This document shows positions 45,729-54,376 of a DNA stretch of 64,000 bases, piece after piece. Where the stretch lies: the NCBI RefSeq assembly GCF_017743735.1, contig NZ_JAGHRO010000008.1, forward strand, positions 62,001-126,000. Reading direction: 5' to 3'. The notes below the pieces were generated by a model. The model made no database searches. It saw nothing but the letters and a program-made list of their open reading frames with translations, and had not been told where the DNA came from. The number at the start of each line of letters is the position of its first letter. Positions within the stretch are counted from its first letter, which is position 1. The translations under genes and the position numbers were made by a program. This DNA comes from Shimia sp. R9_2 (GTDB lineage: Bacteria; Pseudomonadota; Alphaproteobacteria; Rhodobacterales; Rhodobacteraceae).

Positions 45729-46940
45729 ATGACCGAAGCCTATATCTATGACGCCGTGCGCACCCCGCGCGGTAAGGGCCGCAAAGACGGCAGCCTGCAT
45801 GAGGTGACTTCCGTTGCCCTCTCAACCACCGTGCTCAACAACCTGAAATCCCGCAACAACCTCGAAGGCCACGCGGTCGAGGATGTGATCTGGGGCAATG
45901 TGACCCAGGTGAAGGAACAGGGCGGCTGTCTGGCTCGTACCGCGGTTCTGGCCTCCGAGCTGGATGAAATCATCCCCGGTCTGGCGATCAACCGTTTCTG
46001 CGCATCCGGCATGGAAGCTGTGAACCTCGCCGCCAACCAGATCAAAGGCGGCGCAGGCGAAGCCTATATCGCTGGTGGTGTGGAAATGATGGGCCGCGTG
46101 CCGATGGGCTCTGACGGTGCTGCGATTGCCGTAGATCCATCGGTCGCGATGAACACCTACTTTGTGCCTCAGGGCATCTCTGCAGACATCATCGCAACCG
46201 AATACGGCTTCACCCGTGAGCAGGCGGACCAGCTGGCGATGGAATCTCAGCGCCGCGCCGCGCAGGCCTGGGACGAAGGCCGTTTTGACAAATCCATCGT
46301 GGCTGTCAAAGACATCAATGGGCTGACCATTCTGGACCGCGACGAATACATGCGTCCGGGCACTGACATGCAGTCCCTCGGCGGCCTGAAGCCAGCGTTC
46401 AAAGAGCAAGGCGAAGTGATGCCGGGCTTTGATAAACTCGCGATCATGAAGTACCCGCACCTGAACAAAATCAACCACATCCACCACGCGGGCAACAGCT
46501 CCGGCATCGTGGACGGGGCTGCTGGCGTTCTGGTGGGCAACAAAGAATTCGGCGAGAAATACGGCATCAAGCCGCGCGCCGTGATCAAGCAGACCGCAAA
46601 AATTGGTCTGGACCCAACCATCATGCTGACCGGTCCGGTGCCTGCCACTCAGAAAATCCTCAAGGATTCCGGCATGCAAATCAGCGACTTCGACCTGTTT
46701 GAAGTCAACGAAGCCTTTGCATCCGTTGTGCTGCGTTTCCAGCAGGCCTTCGACGTGGATCCAGAGCTGGTGAACGTAAACGGCGGCTCCATCGCGATGG
46801 GTCACCCACTGGGCGCGACCGGCGCGATCATCATCGGCACGCTGCTCGACGAACTGGAGCGTCAGGACAAAGAAGTTGGCCTCGCCACGCTCTGCATCGC
46901 CTCCGGCATGGGTGCAGCCACCATCATCGAACGCGTGTAA
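45729..46940 (+). CDS. fadA: Acetyl-CoA acyltransferase (3-ketoacyl-CoA thiolase)
   Basis: 403 aa. Thiolase with the nucleophilic Cys in 'NRFCASGMEAVNLAANQIKGG', 'NVNGGSIAMGHPLGATGA' with the catalytic His, and 'LCIASGMGAATIIERV' with the second Cys. It performs the last step of beta-oxidation, releasing acetyl-CoA. It lies 24 bp upstream of fadB and pairs with it as the usual FadAB module. Confidence 0.94.
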   Translation: MTEAYIYDAVRTPRGKGRKDGSLHEVTSVALSTTVLNNLKSRNNLEGHAVEDVIWGNVTQVKEQGGCLARTAVLASELDEIIPGLAINRFCASGMEAVNLAANQIKGGAGEAYIAGGVEMMGRVPMGSDGAAIAVDPSVAMNTYFVPQGISADIIATEYGFTREQADQLAMESQRRAAQAWDEGRFDKSIVAVKDINGLTILDRDEYMRPGTDMQSLGGLKPAFKEQGEVMPGFDKLAIMKYPHLNKINHIHHAGNSSGIVDGAAGVLVGNKEFGEKYGIKPRAVIKQTAKIGLDPTIMLTGPVPATQKILKDSGMQISDFDLFEVNEAFASVVLRFQQAFDVDPELVNVNGGSIAMGHPLGATGAIIIGTLLDELERQDKEVGLATLCIASGMGAATIIERV

Positions 46941-46964
46941 TCCGCCGACAACAGGATAAGAGAC

Positions 46965-49163
46965 ATGACTGATTTCACAATGAACGTCGGCGACAACGGT
47001 GTCGCCATCATCACCTGGGACGTGGCTGACAAATCCATGAACGTCCTGCGCCGTGACTCATTTGGCGAGCTGGACGCGCTGATTGATGAAGTGCTGTCCA
47101 ACGACGACATCAAGGGCGCGGTGATCACCTCTGGCAAGAGCACCTTTGCGGGCGGCATGGATCTGAACGTGCTGGGCACAATCCGTGCGGACGCAGGTGA
47201 CGAGCCCGCCCAGGCGCTGTTTGACTTCACCATGACCGGCCACAAATTCCTGCGCAAAATCGAGCGCGCGGGTATGGATCCGAAGACCAACAAAGGCGGC
47301 AAGCCAATTGCAACCGCCCTGCCCGGCACCGCGCTTGGCATTGGCCTGGAGATCCCGCTGGCCACACACCGCATCTTTGCGGCTGACAACCCGAAGGCCA
47401 AAATTGGTCTGCCGGAAATCATGGTTGGCATTTTCCCGGGAATGGGCGGCACCACCCGCTTTATCCGTATGATGGGCGCAATGGCGGCCTCCCCCTTCCT
47501 GCTGCAAGGCAAGCTGGTCGACCCAAAGAAAGCCAAGGCAGCGGGCATCATCCACGAAGTGGTGGACGATCCAGTGGCCACGGCAACCGAATGGGTTCTG
47601 AACGCAACCGACGCGGACATCGTGAAACCTTGGGACGCCAAAGGCTACAAAATGCCAGGTGGCGAGCCTTATCACCCAGCAGGCTTCATGACCTTCGCGG
47701 GCGCATCTGCCATGGTCAACGGCAACACCTGGGGCGTGTACCCAGCCGCCAAAGCCATGCTGTCTGCGATCTATGAAGGCGCACAGGTGCCATTTGACAC
47801 CGCCCTGAAGATCGAAGCGCGCTGGTTTGTGAACGTGCTGATGAACCCGTCTTCCTCTGCGATGATCCAGTCTTTGTTCATCAACAAGGAAGCACTGGAA
47901 AAAGGCGCAAACCGTCCGGACGTTGCGGATGAGACCGTCAAGAAAGTCGGCGTTCTGGGCGCGGGCATGATGGGTGCGGGCATCGCGCTGGTTTCGGCGC
48001 AGGCCGGCATCGAAGTTGTGCTGATCGACACCTCGCAAGAGGCGGCAGACCGCGGCAAATCCTACTCCGAGACCTTTCTCGACAAGGGCATCAAGCGCGG
48101 CAAGATCACCGCAGAGAAGAAAGAGGCCGTGCTGGGGCAGATCACTGCAACCACCGATCTCAACACCCTCTCTGACGTCGATCTGATCATCGAAGCGGTG
48201 TTTGAAGACGTGGGTGTGAAGGCCGAAATGACCAAAAAGGTCGAGGCGATCATCCCTGAGGACGCCATCTTTGCCTCCAACACCTCCACCCTGCCGATCA
48301 CCGGTCTGGCCGAGGCATCCGTGCGCAAAGATCAGTTCATCGGCATCCACTTCTTCTCCCCTGTGGAGCGGATGGCTCTGGTTGAGATCATCAAAGGCAA
48401 AGAAACCGGCCCACGTGCCGTTGCCAAGGCGCTCGACTATGTGCGTCAGATCAAGAAGACCCCGATCGTTGTGAACGACGAGCGTTTCTTCTATGCCAAC
48501 CGCTGCATCATCCCTTACATCAACGAAGGCACGATGATGGCTGGCGAAGGTGTGTCCCGTCCACTTCTGGACCACGCAGCACAGCTGCTTGGCTTCCCGG
48601 TTGGTCCAATCCAGCTGGTGGATGAAACCTCTTTGGATCTCGGCGCAAAGATCGCCAAAGCCACCATGGCTGCGATGGGCGATGCCTATCCTAAGTCCGT
48701 TGCTGACGATGTGACCTTCTGGATGGTGGAAGAAGGCCGTCTGGGCCGTAAGGCGAAAGCTGGCTTCTTTGACTATGACGAAAAAGGCAAGCGTCTGGAT
48801 TACTGGGAAGGTTTCAACGAGAAGTTCCCTCTTCTGGAAGAACAGCCAGAGCTGATCGACGTGCAGCACCGTCTGCTGTTCCCTCAGGTTCTGGAAGCTG
48901 TGCGCTCTTTGGAAGCGGGTGTTCTGGAAGACATCCGTGAAGGTGACGTGGGCGCGATCCTTGGCTGGGGCTTCATGCCTTGGTCCGGTGGCCCGTTCAG
49001 CTGGCTCGACATCGTGGGTGCAGCCTGGGCAGCAGAGCGTTGTGACCAGCTGACCGCGAAATATGGCGAGCGCTTCTCCTGCCCGCCGCTGCTGCGCGAA
49101 ATGGCAGAGAAGGGTGAAACCTTCTACGGCCGTTTTGGCCCAGAAGCAAAAGCGGCTGCGTAA
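46965..49163 (+). CDS. fadB: Fatty oxidation multienzyme (enoyl-CoA hydratase / 3-hydroxyacyl-CoA dehydrogenase)
   Basis: 732 aa. The N-terminal crotonase-type hydratase domain (about 1-190, with 'GGMDLNVLG' and 'GLPEIMVGIFPGMGG') is followed by the NAD-binding domain starting 'KKVGVLGAGMMGAGIALVSAQAG' and the dehydrogenase domain ('FIGIHFFSPVERMALVEIIKG', with the catalytic His in FHFFSP-type motif). It catalyses the middle two steps of beta-oxidation. It closes the operon, with a terminator immediately after. Confidence 0.95.
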   Translation: MTDFTMNVGDNGVAIITWDVADKSMNVLRRDSFGELDALIDEVLSNDDIKGAVITSGKSTFAGGMDLNVLGTIRADAGDEPAQALFDFTMTGHKFLRKIERAGMDPKTNKGGKPIATALPGTALGIGLEIPLATHRIFAADNPKAKIGLPEIMVGIFPGMGGTTRFIRMMGAMAASPFLLQGKLVDPKKAKAAGIIHEVVDDPVATATEWVLNATDADIVKPWDAKGYKMPGGEPYHPAGFMTFAGASAMVNGNTWGVYPAAKAMLSAIYEGAQVPFDTALKIEARWFVNVLMNPSSSAMIQSLFINKEALEKGANRPDVADETVKKVGVLGAGMMGAGIALVSAQAGIEVVLIDTSQEAADRGKSYSETFLDKGIKRGKITAEKKEAVLGQITATTDLNTLSDVDLIIEAVFEDVGVKAEMTKKVEAIIPEDAIFASNTSTLPITGLAEASVRKDQFIGIHFFSPVERMALVEIIKGKETGPRAVAKALDYVRQIKKTPIVVNDERFFYANRCIIPYINEGTMMAGEGVSRPLLDHAAQLLGFPVGPIQLVDETSLDLGAKIAKATMAAMGDAYPKSVADDVTFWMVEEGRLGRKAKAGFFDYDEKGKRLDYWEGFNEKFPLLEEQPELIDVQHRLLFPQVLEAVRSLEAGVLEDIREGDVGAILGWGFMPWSGGPFSWLDIVGAAWAAERCDQLTAKYGERFSCPPLLREMAEKGETFYGRFGPEAKAAA

Positions 49164-49184
49164 TTATCGCAGACTGATGACAAG

Positions 49185-49216
49185 AAGCGCTCGCCCTTTG
49201 GCGGGCGCTTTTTTGT
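49185..49216 (+). terminator. Intrinsic terminator of the beta-oxidation operon
   Basis: AAGCGCTCGCC (49185-49195) pairs with GGCGGGCGCTT (49200-49210, one T-G) and is followed by TTTT, giving a clear terminator between fadB and the convergent Hint gene. Confidence 0.9.
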
Positions 49217-49254
49217 TGTGAAAGAAGAAATTTAGAAAGTGCTGTGCGGCGTGA

Positions 49255-49962
49255 CTATGCGGCGCGGCGCAGCTCCTCCGGGTTGCCGTAGACGGCCTGC
49301 ACTGAACCGCTTTGCAAAAGCGCCTTGGCCTCAAGGACCGGCATCAGGTTGTAATTGGCAGCACGGCCAAAGCGGGGCTGCACACCGGCCCGCACACCCC
49401 AGATAGATTGGGAAAACAACAGGGCACCGCCGTTGACAAACACCATCTGATCTTCGGCAAAAGCGGGCAGATAGGCTCTCAATTCATCTGCGGGCTCAAG
49501 CCGGGAAACGCCCTCAAAAATCTCCAGCGCAGCGCCGGGGATGACCGCAAACGGATCGCCCCATTTGTCGCGCACAGTTGGGCTTTCGATCAAGACGCCC
49601 TGATGTGGTTGCACGATCATGTCCTGACGATTGTCCAAAGTGCCCTTGGGCACCAGCAATGGCCGCAACTTGTTTGGTGTCAGCTGTTCAGGCGACAGGA
49701 TCAGATCCGATGACATCGCCATAATGCGCTGAAATCCGGCGTCAAAGGTGAGCACTTCGTCACCCACGCTCAGGCTTTCGACCGTCGCCCAGCCGCCGGG
49801 TGTCGCCACCCGCGTGCCCTGCACAAATCCACAGCCTGCCGTGATCAGAACAGGCCGTATCCCCGCAGCCTGTTTGCGCGCAGCCAAGGCCTTGATCGCC
49901 TTATCACGAATTGATCCCACCGGATGTTCCATCGGCACCGTAAAGTCCCCAACGCTTTCCAT
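49255..49962 (-). CDS. Second Hint-domain protein
   Basis: 235 aa if started at ATG 49962. An upstream TTG at 50004 and an ATG at 49932 are alternatives, and none has a strong ribosome site. A Hint domain begins near Cys44 ('GCGFVQGTRVATPGG', then 'VESLSVGDEVLTFDAGFQRI') and includes 'VQPHQGVLIESP' and 'VNGGALLFSQSIWGVRAG'. It is divergent in sequence from the Hint protein encoded at 3361. No signal peptide or recognised partner domain is seen. The role of such Rhodobacterales Hint proteins is unknown, though cysteine-driven self-cleavage is the family chemistry. Confidence 0.8.
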   Translation of the reverse strand: MESVGDFTVPMEHPVGSIRDKAIKALAARKQAAGIRPVLITAGCGFVQGTRVATPGGWATVESLSVGDEVLTFDAGFQRIMAMSSDLILSPEQLTPNKLRPLLVPKGTLDNRQDMIVQPHQGVLIESPTVRDKWGDPFAVIPGAALEIFEGVSRLEPADELRAYLPAFAEDQMVFVNGGALLFSQSIWGVRAGVQPRFGRAANYNLMPVLEAKALLQSGSVQAVYGNPEELRRAA

Positions 49963-50283
49963 AAATCCACTGCACGCCCCCACTGAGGAAGCAATGCGCC
50001 CCAAATGCGATTGTTTTGTGTCAGTGTTGAAAAAGTGTGAACAATCTCAGCCGCTTAAATATCATTCATTCCAAACTTATTATAAATCACGTCCGAACGA
50101 TGGCGGCGAAATGGTGCCGCGCCGCAAATCTGCCGCGTCAAAAGCCGAATTTGACGCTCCACTGAATCACACTCCGTGCCGCCCGGACGCCAAAGTTTCT
50201 TGATCGAGATGCGGTTAACGGGTTTCTATTCGAAGACCAAAAAACAAACCGCTGAAACGGTGGACGACAAGGAGGATGCGTCG
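49963..50283. other. 321-bp gap before the acyl-CoA synthetase gene
   Basis: No gene is supported here. The middle part (50040-50100) is AT-rich and could hold promoters for both divergent genes. It contains an 8-bp inverted repeat GCGTCAAA-N7-TTTGACGC (50135-50157), listed separately. The distal end carries the ribosome site AAGGAGGA for the synthetase. Confidence 0.55.
50135..50157. promoter_or_regulatory. Inverted repeat upstream of acyl-CoA synthetase
   Basis: GCGTCAAA (50135-50142) and TTTGACGC (50150-50157) are perfect arms with a 7-bp spacer, 127 bp before the start codon. It could be an operator or an RNA hairpin in the leader. Confidence 0.45.
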
Positions 50284-51912
50284 ATGGGTTGGATGGCAGA
50301 TGAAACTGGCTTGGAAAAATGCGCTGCAAATTTTGTGCCGCTCACACCGCTTTCGGGACTAAAACGCGCGGCGACGGTGTTTCCCAACCGCATTGCGATG
50401 GTGAGTGGCGACACCCGACTGACCTACAAAGACTACCACGAAAGCTGCACGCGACTGGCCTCTGGCCTTGCCAACCTAGGTGTGGCCTCAGGCGATGTTG
50501 TCGCCACGCTGTTGCCCAACGTCCGCGCAGCCGCTGAGGCGCATTTTGGAGTGCCTGCCTGCGGTGCGGTGCTCAATGCCATCAACATCCGGCTCGATGT
50601 GCACACGGTGGCCTATATCTTTGGGCACGGCGAAGCCAAGGTTGTGCTCGTAGACAGCGCTTTTGTGGCGCTTGCAGAGGCCGCCATAGCAGAGATGGGC
50701 GGCGATGGCCCAACGATTGTCGAGGTGCCAGATGACGCCGCAGGCTTCCCGGCGAGCGGTAAATACATGACCTATGAGGCGCTGCTGGCGTCCGGAGATC
50801 CGGCGTTTGACTGGATCATGCCGCAGGATGAGTGGGAGAGCATCGCGCTGAACTACACCTCCGGCACCACGGGCCAGCCGAAGGGTGTGGTGTACCACCA
50901 TCGCGGCGCTTATCTGAATGCGATGGGGCAGGTTCTGAGCTGGCAGATGACGCTCTATCCTGTGTATCTGATGGTGGTGCCGCTGTTTCATTGCAACGGC
51001 TGGTGCCACACATGGCTGATGCCCATGATGGGGGGCACGCTGATCTGCTGTCGCGACGTTGCCGCAAAGCCGATCTTTGATGCCATCGCCGATGAAGGCG
51101 TGACCCACATGGGAGGCGCGCCGATTGTCCTCAATATGATGGTGAACGCCCCGGAGGAAGAGCGCCGCAGCTTTGATCATGTGGTCGAAGTCTTCACAGC
51201 AGGTGCGCCACCTGCCCCTGCCATATTGGCCAAGTTCGAACCCATGGGCTTCAACGTGACCCAGATCTATGGGCTGACGGAAGTCTACGGCCCTGTCACC
51301 GAATGCCTGTGGGACGACACCCGTTGGGACGGGTTGGACACAGCAGAGCGTGCTGCGATCAAAGCACGACAGGGTGTGACGATGCCCTTCATCGAAGAGG
51401 TGACTGTCACCAACGAAAAACTGGAACAGATTGAGATGGATAGCGTCTCGGATGGCGAAATCATGATCCGTGGCAACGCCGTTATGAAAGGCTATCTGAA
51501 GAACCCGGAGGCGACCCGAGAGGCCTTTGCCGGTGGGTATTTCCACTCTGGCGATATCGCAGTGCAGCACCCCGACAGCTATATCCAGATCACGGATCGC
51601 GCCAAGGACATCATCATTTCCGGCGGTGAAAACATCAGCTCTGTCGAAGTGGAGGCGACGCTGATGCACCATCCTTCTGTTAGCCTGGCGGCGGTGGTGG
51701 CCAAGCCTGATGAGAAATGGGGCGAAGTGCCCTGTGCCTTTGTCGAGCTGTTGGAAGGCGCGGACGCGGAAGAAGCGGAGGTGATCGCCTTTGCCCGTGA
51801 GCATCTGGCGGGCTTTAAGACACCAAAGAAAGTTGTGTTTGGCGAATTGCCAAAGACCTCGACCGGCAAAATCCAGAAGTTTGCACTGCGGGAGCAGGCC
51901 AAGTCGCTTTAG
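50284..51912 (+). CDS. AMP-binding acyl-CoA synthetase
   Basis: 542 aa from ATG 50284, with AAGGAGGA ahead of it. ANL superfamily motifs are clear: 'NYTSGTTGQPKGVVYHHRG' (P-loop), 'QIYGLTEVYGPVTE', 'GYFHSGDIAVQHPDSYIQITDRAKDIIISGGENISS' and 'TSTGKIQKFALRE' with the catalytic Lys. The overall pattern ('VTPLSGLKRAATVFPNRIAM'-type start) resembles medium-chain or short-chain fatty acyl-CoA synthetases rather than DmdB. It activates a fatty or aryl acid to its CoA ester, feeding the beta-oxidation genes upstream. Substrate length cannot be read from sequence. Confidence 0.9.
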   Translation: MGWMADETGLEKCAANFVPLTPLSGLKRAATVFPNRIAMVSGDTRLTYKDYHESCTRLASGLANLGVASGDVVATLLPNVRAAAEAHFGVPACGAVLNAINIRLDVHTVAYIFGHGEAKVVLVDSAFVALAEAAIAEMGGDGPTIVEVPDDAAGFPASGKYMTYEALLASGDPAFDWIMPQDEWESIALNYTSGTTGQPKGVVYHHRGAYLNAMGQVLSWQMTLYPVYLMVVPLFHCNGWCHTWLMPMMGGTLICCRDVAAKPIFDAIADEGVTHMGGAPIVLNMMVNAPEEERRSFDHVVEVFTAGAPPAPAILAKFEPMGFNVTQIYGLTEVYGPVTECLWDDTRWDGLDTAERAAIKARQGVTMPFIEEVTVTNEKLEQIEMDSVSDGEIMIRGNAVMKGYLKNPEATREAFAGGYFHSGDIAVQHPDSYIQITDRAKDIIISGGENISSVEVEATLMHHPSVSLAAVVAKPDEKWGEVPCAFVELLEGADAEEAEVIAFAREHLAGFKTPKKVVFGELPKTSTGKIQKFALREQAKSL

Positions 51913-51946
51913 AGCCTCCCGCCCCACTAAGGTGCCGCTCGAAACA

Positions 51947-51988
51947 TTTTTGCGCCAATGCTCCCCCTTCGGCGGATTGGCGCAAAAA
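51947..51988. repeat. 13-bp perfect inverted repeat between synthetase and DUF484 genes
   Basis: TTTTTGCGCCAAT (51947-51959) and ATTGGCGCAAAAA (51976-51988) flank a 16-bp loop (CCCCCTTCGGCGG core). The outer ends are T and A runs, so on either strand the RNA would form a long stem, but a true terminator T-run is on the wrong side. Likely an intergenic palindromic element or mRNA 3'-end stabiliser. Confidence 0.6.
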
Positions 51989-52049
51989 GTTGAGGCATTT
52001 GGCAGAACGCTCTGGTAGACTCTGGGCAACGACCGTAAATGGCACCGAT

Positions 52050-52760
52050 ATGAGCAGCACTCCTAAGATTGAAGACGGGTTGCGTGAGAAAATCATCTCG
52101 CAGCCGGATGTGATCCTTGAAGATCGCGATCTGATGCGCGCGTTGATCGCGGCAAATGAAAAGACCATGGGCGGCAATATTGTCGACCTGCGTGGCATTG
52201 CCATGGAACGTCTTGAAGCGCGTCTGGATCGGCTGGAGGACACCCACCGCAGCGTGATTGCGGCGGCTTATGACAATCTGGCGGGCACCAATCAGGTGCA
52301 TCGTGCGATCCTGCGGATGCTGGATCCGGTGGAATTTGAACGGTTCCTCCATGATCTTGGCGGCGAAGTGGCCGATATTCTGCGTGTGGACGCGATCCGG
52401 CTGGTGCTGGAAACCGAGCAGGAAACCGAAGGCGACAACGCTCTGGCGCGGCTTGGCGATGTGCTGTCAACAGCGGCGCCGGGGTTTGTCGAGGATTACC
52501 TGACCGGTGGGCGCAACATACCACAACGACAGGTCACGTTGCGCCAGGTGCAGGGCGTGCGCACGGAGGTCTATGGCGAGGACAGCGACTGGATCCGCTC
52601 AGAAGCCTGTCTGAAACTGGACTTTGGCAAGGGCCGCCTGCCGGGATTGTTGGTGATGGGCGCGGAGGATCCGCATCAGTTCACACCGCAACAAGGCACT
52701 GATTTGCTGGCGTTTTTCGCTGGTGTCTTTGAGCGCGCCATGCGCCGCTGGCTGGCGTGA
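52050..52760 (+). CDS. DUF484 family protein
   Basis: 236 aa from ATG 52050 (MSSTPKIEDGL). A helical N-terminus (including 'ERLEARLDRLEDTHRS') precedes a GAF-like domain, as expected for DUF484. The family is regularly encoded just before xerC, and its function is undefined. It overlaps xerC by 4 bp (GTGA). Confidence 0.9.
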   Translation: MSSTPKIEDGLREKIISQPDVILEDRDLMRALIAANEKTMGGNIVDLRGIAMERLEARLDRLEDTHRSVIAAAYDNLAGTNQVHRAILRMLDPVEFERFLHDLGGEVADILRVDAIRLVLETEQETEGDNALARLGDVLSTAAPGFVEDYLTGGRNIPQRQVTLRQVQGVRTEVYGEDSDWIRSEACLKLDFGKGRLPGLLVMGAEDPHQFTPQQGTDLLAFFAGVFERAMRRWLA

Positions 52761-53671
52761 TCAGCGCCGCAGCGTCTGACGCGATCACGCGCTTTCTGGC
52801 CCATAAGGCCGCATTGGAGGCGGCCTCAAACAACACCATCGCCGCCTATGAGCGCGATCTTATTGAATTCATGAGCTTTCTGACCCTGCATAAGGGCGAA
52901 CCTCAGGGGCTTGCGCCTTTGATGCAGGTGTCTGTGCAGGACATGCGCAGCTGGATGGCGAACGCGCGAAAAACCGGAATTGCGCCGCGCTCGCTGGCGC
53001 GTAAGCTCTCGGCAGTAAAGAGTTTTTTCCGCTGGCTTGCGGAGCGGGAAGGCTGTGATCCAACCGCGGTTCTGGCGACGCGCGCGCCCAAATTCAATGC
53101 CAAGCTGCCGCGCCCGCTGTCTGAGGATGCGGCCAAGCAAGTGCTTGAAACCGTTGAGCTTCAATCCAAAGACGATTGGGTCGGGGCGCGGGACACCGCG
53201 GTGATCACCCTGCTCTACGGCTGTGGTCTGCGGATTTCTGAGGCGCTGAGCCTGACCGGCGCAGATGCCCCTTTGCCCAGCACATTGCGCATTCTCGGCA
53301 AAGGCGGCAAGGAGCGGATCGTGCCCGTATTGGACGCGGCGCGGGTGTCGGTTGACCATTATATTTCCCTTTGCCCTCATGATCTTAGCCGGGATGCGCC
53401 GTTGTTTCGCGGCGTGCGTGGCGGCCCTTTGAGTGCGCGAATTGTGCAAATGGCCATGCAGAAGACACGGCAACAGCTGGGCTTGCCCGCGACCGCCACC
53501 CCCCATGCGATGCGGCACAGTTTTGCCACCCATCTGCTCAGCGCCGGTGGTGATTTGCGCGCCATTCAGGAGCTGTTGGGACATGCCTCCCTTGCGACCA
53601 CGCAGACCTATACGCAGGTCGATGCGGCGCGTCTTATGGAAGTCTATAACGCCACCCATCCGAAGGCGTGA
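52757..53671 (+). CDS. xerC: Tyrosine recombinase XerC
   Basis: 304 aa, GTG start overlapping the DUF484 stop. It has an N-terminal SAM-like core-binding domain (about 1-110) and a catalytic domain with R159 (CGLRISEAL), a Lys in GKGGK (181-185), H250 and R253 (HAMRHSFATHLL), H276 and the nucleophile Y285 (TTQTYTQV). It acts with XerD at dif to resolve chromosome dimers. The DUF484-xerC order supports a housekeeping XerC rather than a phage integrase. Confidence 0.95.
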   Translation: MISAAASDAITRFLAHKAALEAASNNTIAAYERDLIEFMSFLTLHKGEPQGLAPLMQVSVQDMRSWMANARKTGIAPRSLARKLSAVKSFFRWLAEREGCDPTAVLATRAPKFNAKLPRPLSEDAAKQVLETVELQSKDDWVGARDTAVITLLYGCGLRISEALSLTGADAPLPSTLRILGKGGKERIVPVLDAARVSVDHYISLCPHDLSRDAPLFRGVRGGPLSARIVQMAMQKTRQQLGLPATATPHAMRHSFATHLLSAGGDLRAIQELLGHASLATTQTYTQVDAARLMEVYNATHPKA

Positions 53672-53977
53672 GCGTCCAAAGGTTAATGGCGAAAATCGCC
53701 TGTTTTGAACGTCGGTATTGCGTCTGTATCGCGGCTGTATCGCGGAGGTGCGAAAATCGGGGCCTAAAATGGTTAACCGGGCGACATCGCAGGGGGTTGA
53801 GGGGCCAGCCCCTCCACCGCAGCAAGCTGCGCGGGGCTCCGCCCGTTCGCCGCTAAAACTGTCCACCGGACAGTTTTTGAGACGCGGCTCACCCCCGGGA
53901 TATTGAGGGAATGAGAAGACTGAGCGATGCTGCGCCCGTATTTTGCTATTGGTGCCAAATGCTCAAGGAGGTCTCAT
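53672..53977. other. 306-bp structured gap between xerC and cupin genes
   Basis: No gene is supported. Four hairpins follow each other: GAGGGGC-CA-GCCCCTC (53799-53814), CGCAGC-AA-GCTGCG (53818-53831), GGGC-TCC-GCCC (53834-53844), and the terminator at 53855-53879. The rest shows nothing recognisable apart from the cupin ribosome site AAGGAGG. Confidence 0.6.
53855..53878 (+). terminator. Intrinsic terminator after xerC
   Basis: AAAACTGTCC (53855-53864) pairs perfectly with GGACAGTTTT (53868-53877) around ACC, ending in a T-run. The A-rich 5' side means it could also act on the opposite strand. Confidence 0.75.
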
Positions 53978-54361
53978 ATGAAAGAAACCGTGCTACCCGA
54001 TGTCCCAGATGCCAAATCGCCCGCCGGTGCCGACATTCGTTTCATTATGGATGGCACCACGGGGAATATGATCCACAGCACCGTTCCCCCGGGCCAGATC
54101 AACAGGGCAACCGTTCATCGGAGCGTCAGCGAGTTCTGGTACGTTCTGGAAGGAGAGGGGGAGATCTGGCGGCGTGACGAGCGCGAAGAAAGAGTGACCT
54201 CCCTCGCGCCCGGTGTGTCGATTGATATCCCCGTGGGAACCGCGTTTCAGTACCGTTGCGTCGGAGAGGTTCCGTTGAAGTTCATATGCATCACCATGCC
54301 GCCATGGCCGGGCGATCAAGAAGCCTCTCATGTTGACGGGGCATGGGCGCCAACCGTCTAA
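53978..54361 (+). CDS. Cupin-domain protein
   Basis: 127 aa from ATG 53978, behind AAGGAGG. Single cupin fold: 'TVPPGQINRATVHRSVSEFWYVLEGEGEIWRR' holds the first cupin motif, with His and Glu likely to bind metal, and 'VSIDIPVGTAFQYRCVG' the second. Small cupins of this kind are often isomerases, dioxygenases or sensors; the role here is not known. It is transcribed toward, and ends 15 bp from, the convergent catabolic operon. Confidence 0.85.
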   Translation: MKETVLPDVPDAKSPAGADIRFIMDGTTGNMIHSTVPPGQINRATVHRSVSEFWYVLEGEGEIWRRDEREERVTSLAPGVSIDIPVGTAFQYRCVGEVPLKFICITMPPWPGDQEASHVDGAWAPTV

Positions 54362-54376
54362 CCAATCGCTCTCTTT

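Noticed and set aside
47058-48869. 603-codon open frame antisense to fadB
   Set aside because: Shadow of a clear multienzyme; no motif or ribosome site.
52757-53671. Phage or integrative-element integrase
   Set aside because: DUF484-xerC linkage and full-length housekeeping pattern indicate XerC; no att repeats or phage genes nearby.
53799-53844. A structured non-coding RNA or riboswitch between xerC and the cupin gene
   Set aside because: The hairpins are short and simple, with no conserved riboswitch core that I can recognise, and they fit intergenic palindromes plus a terminator.
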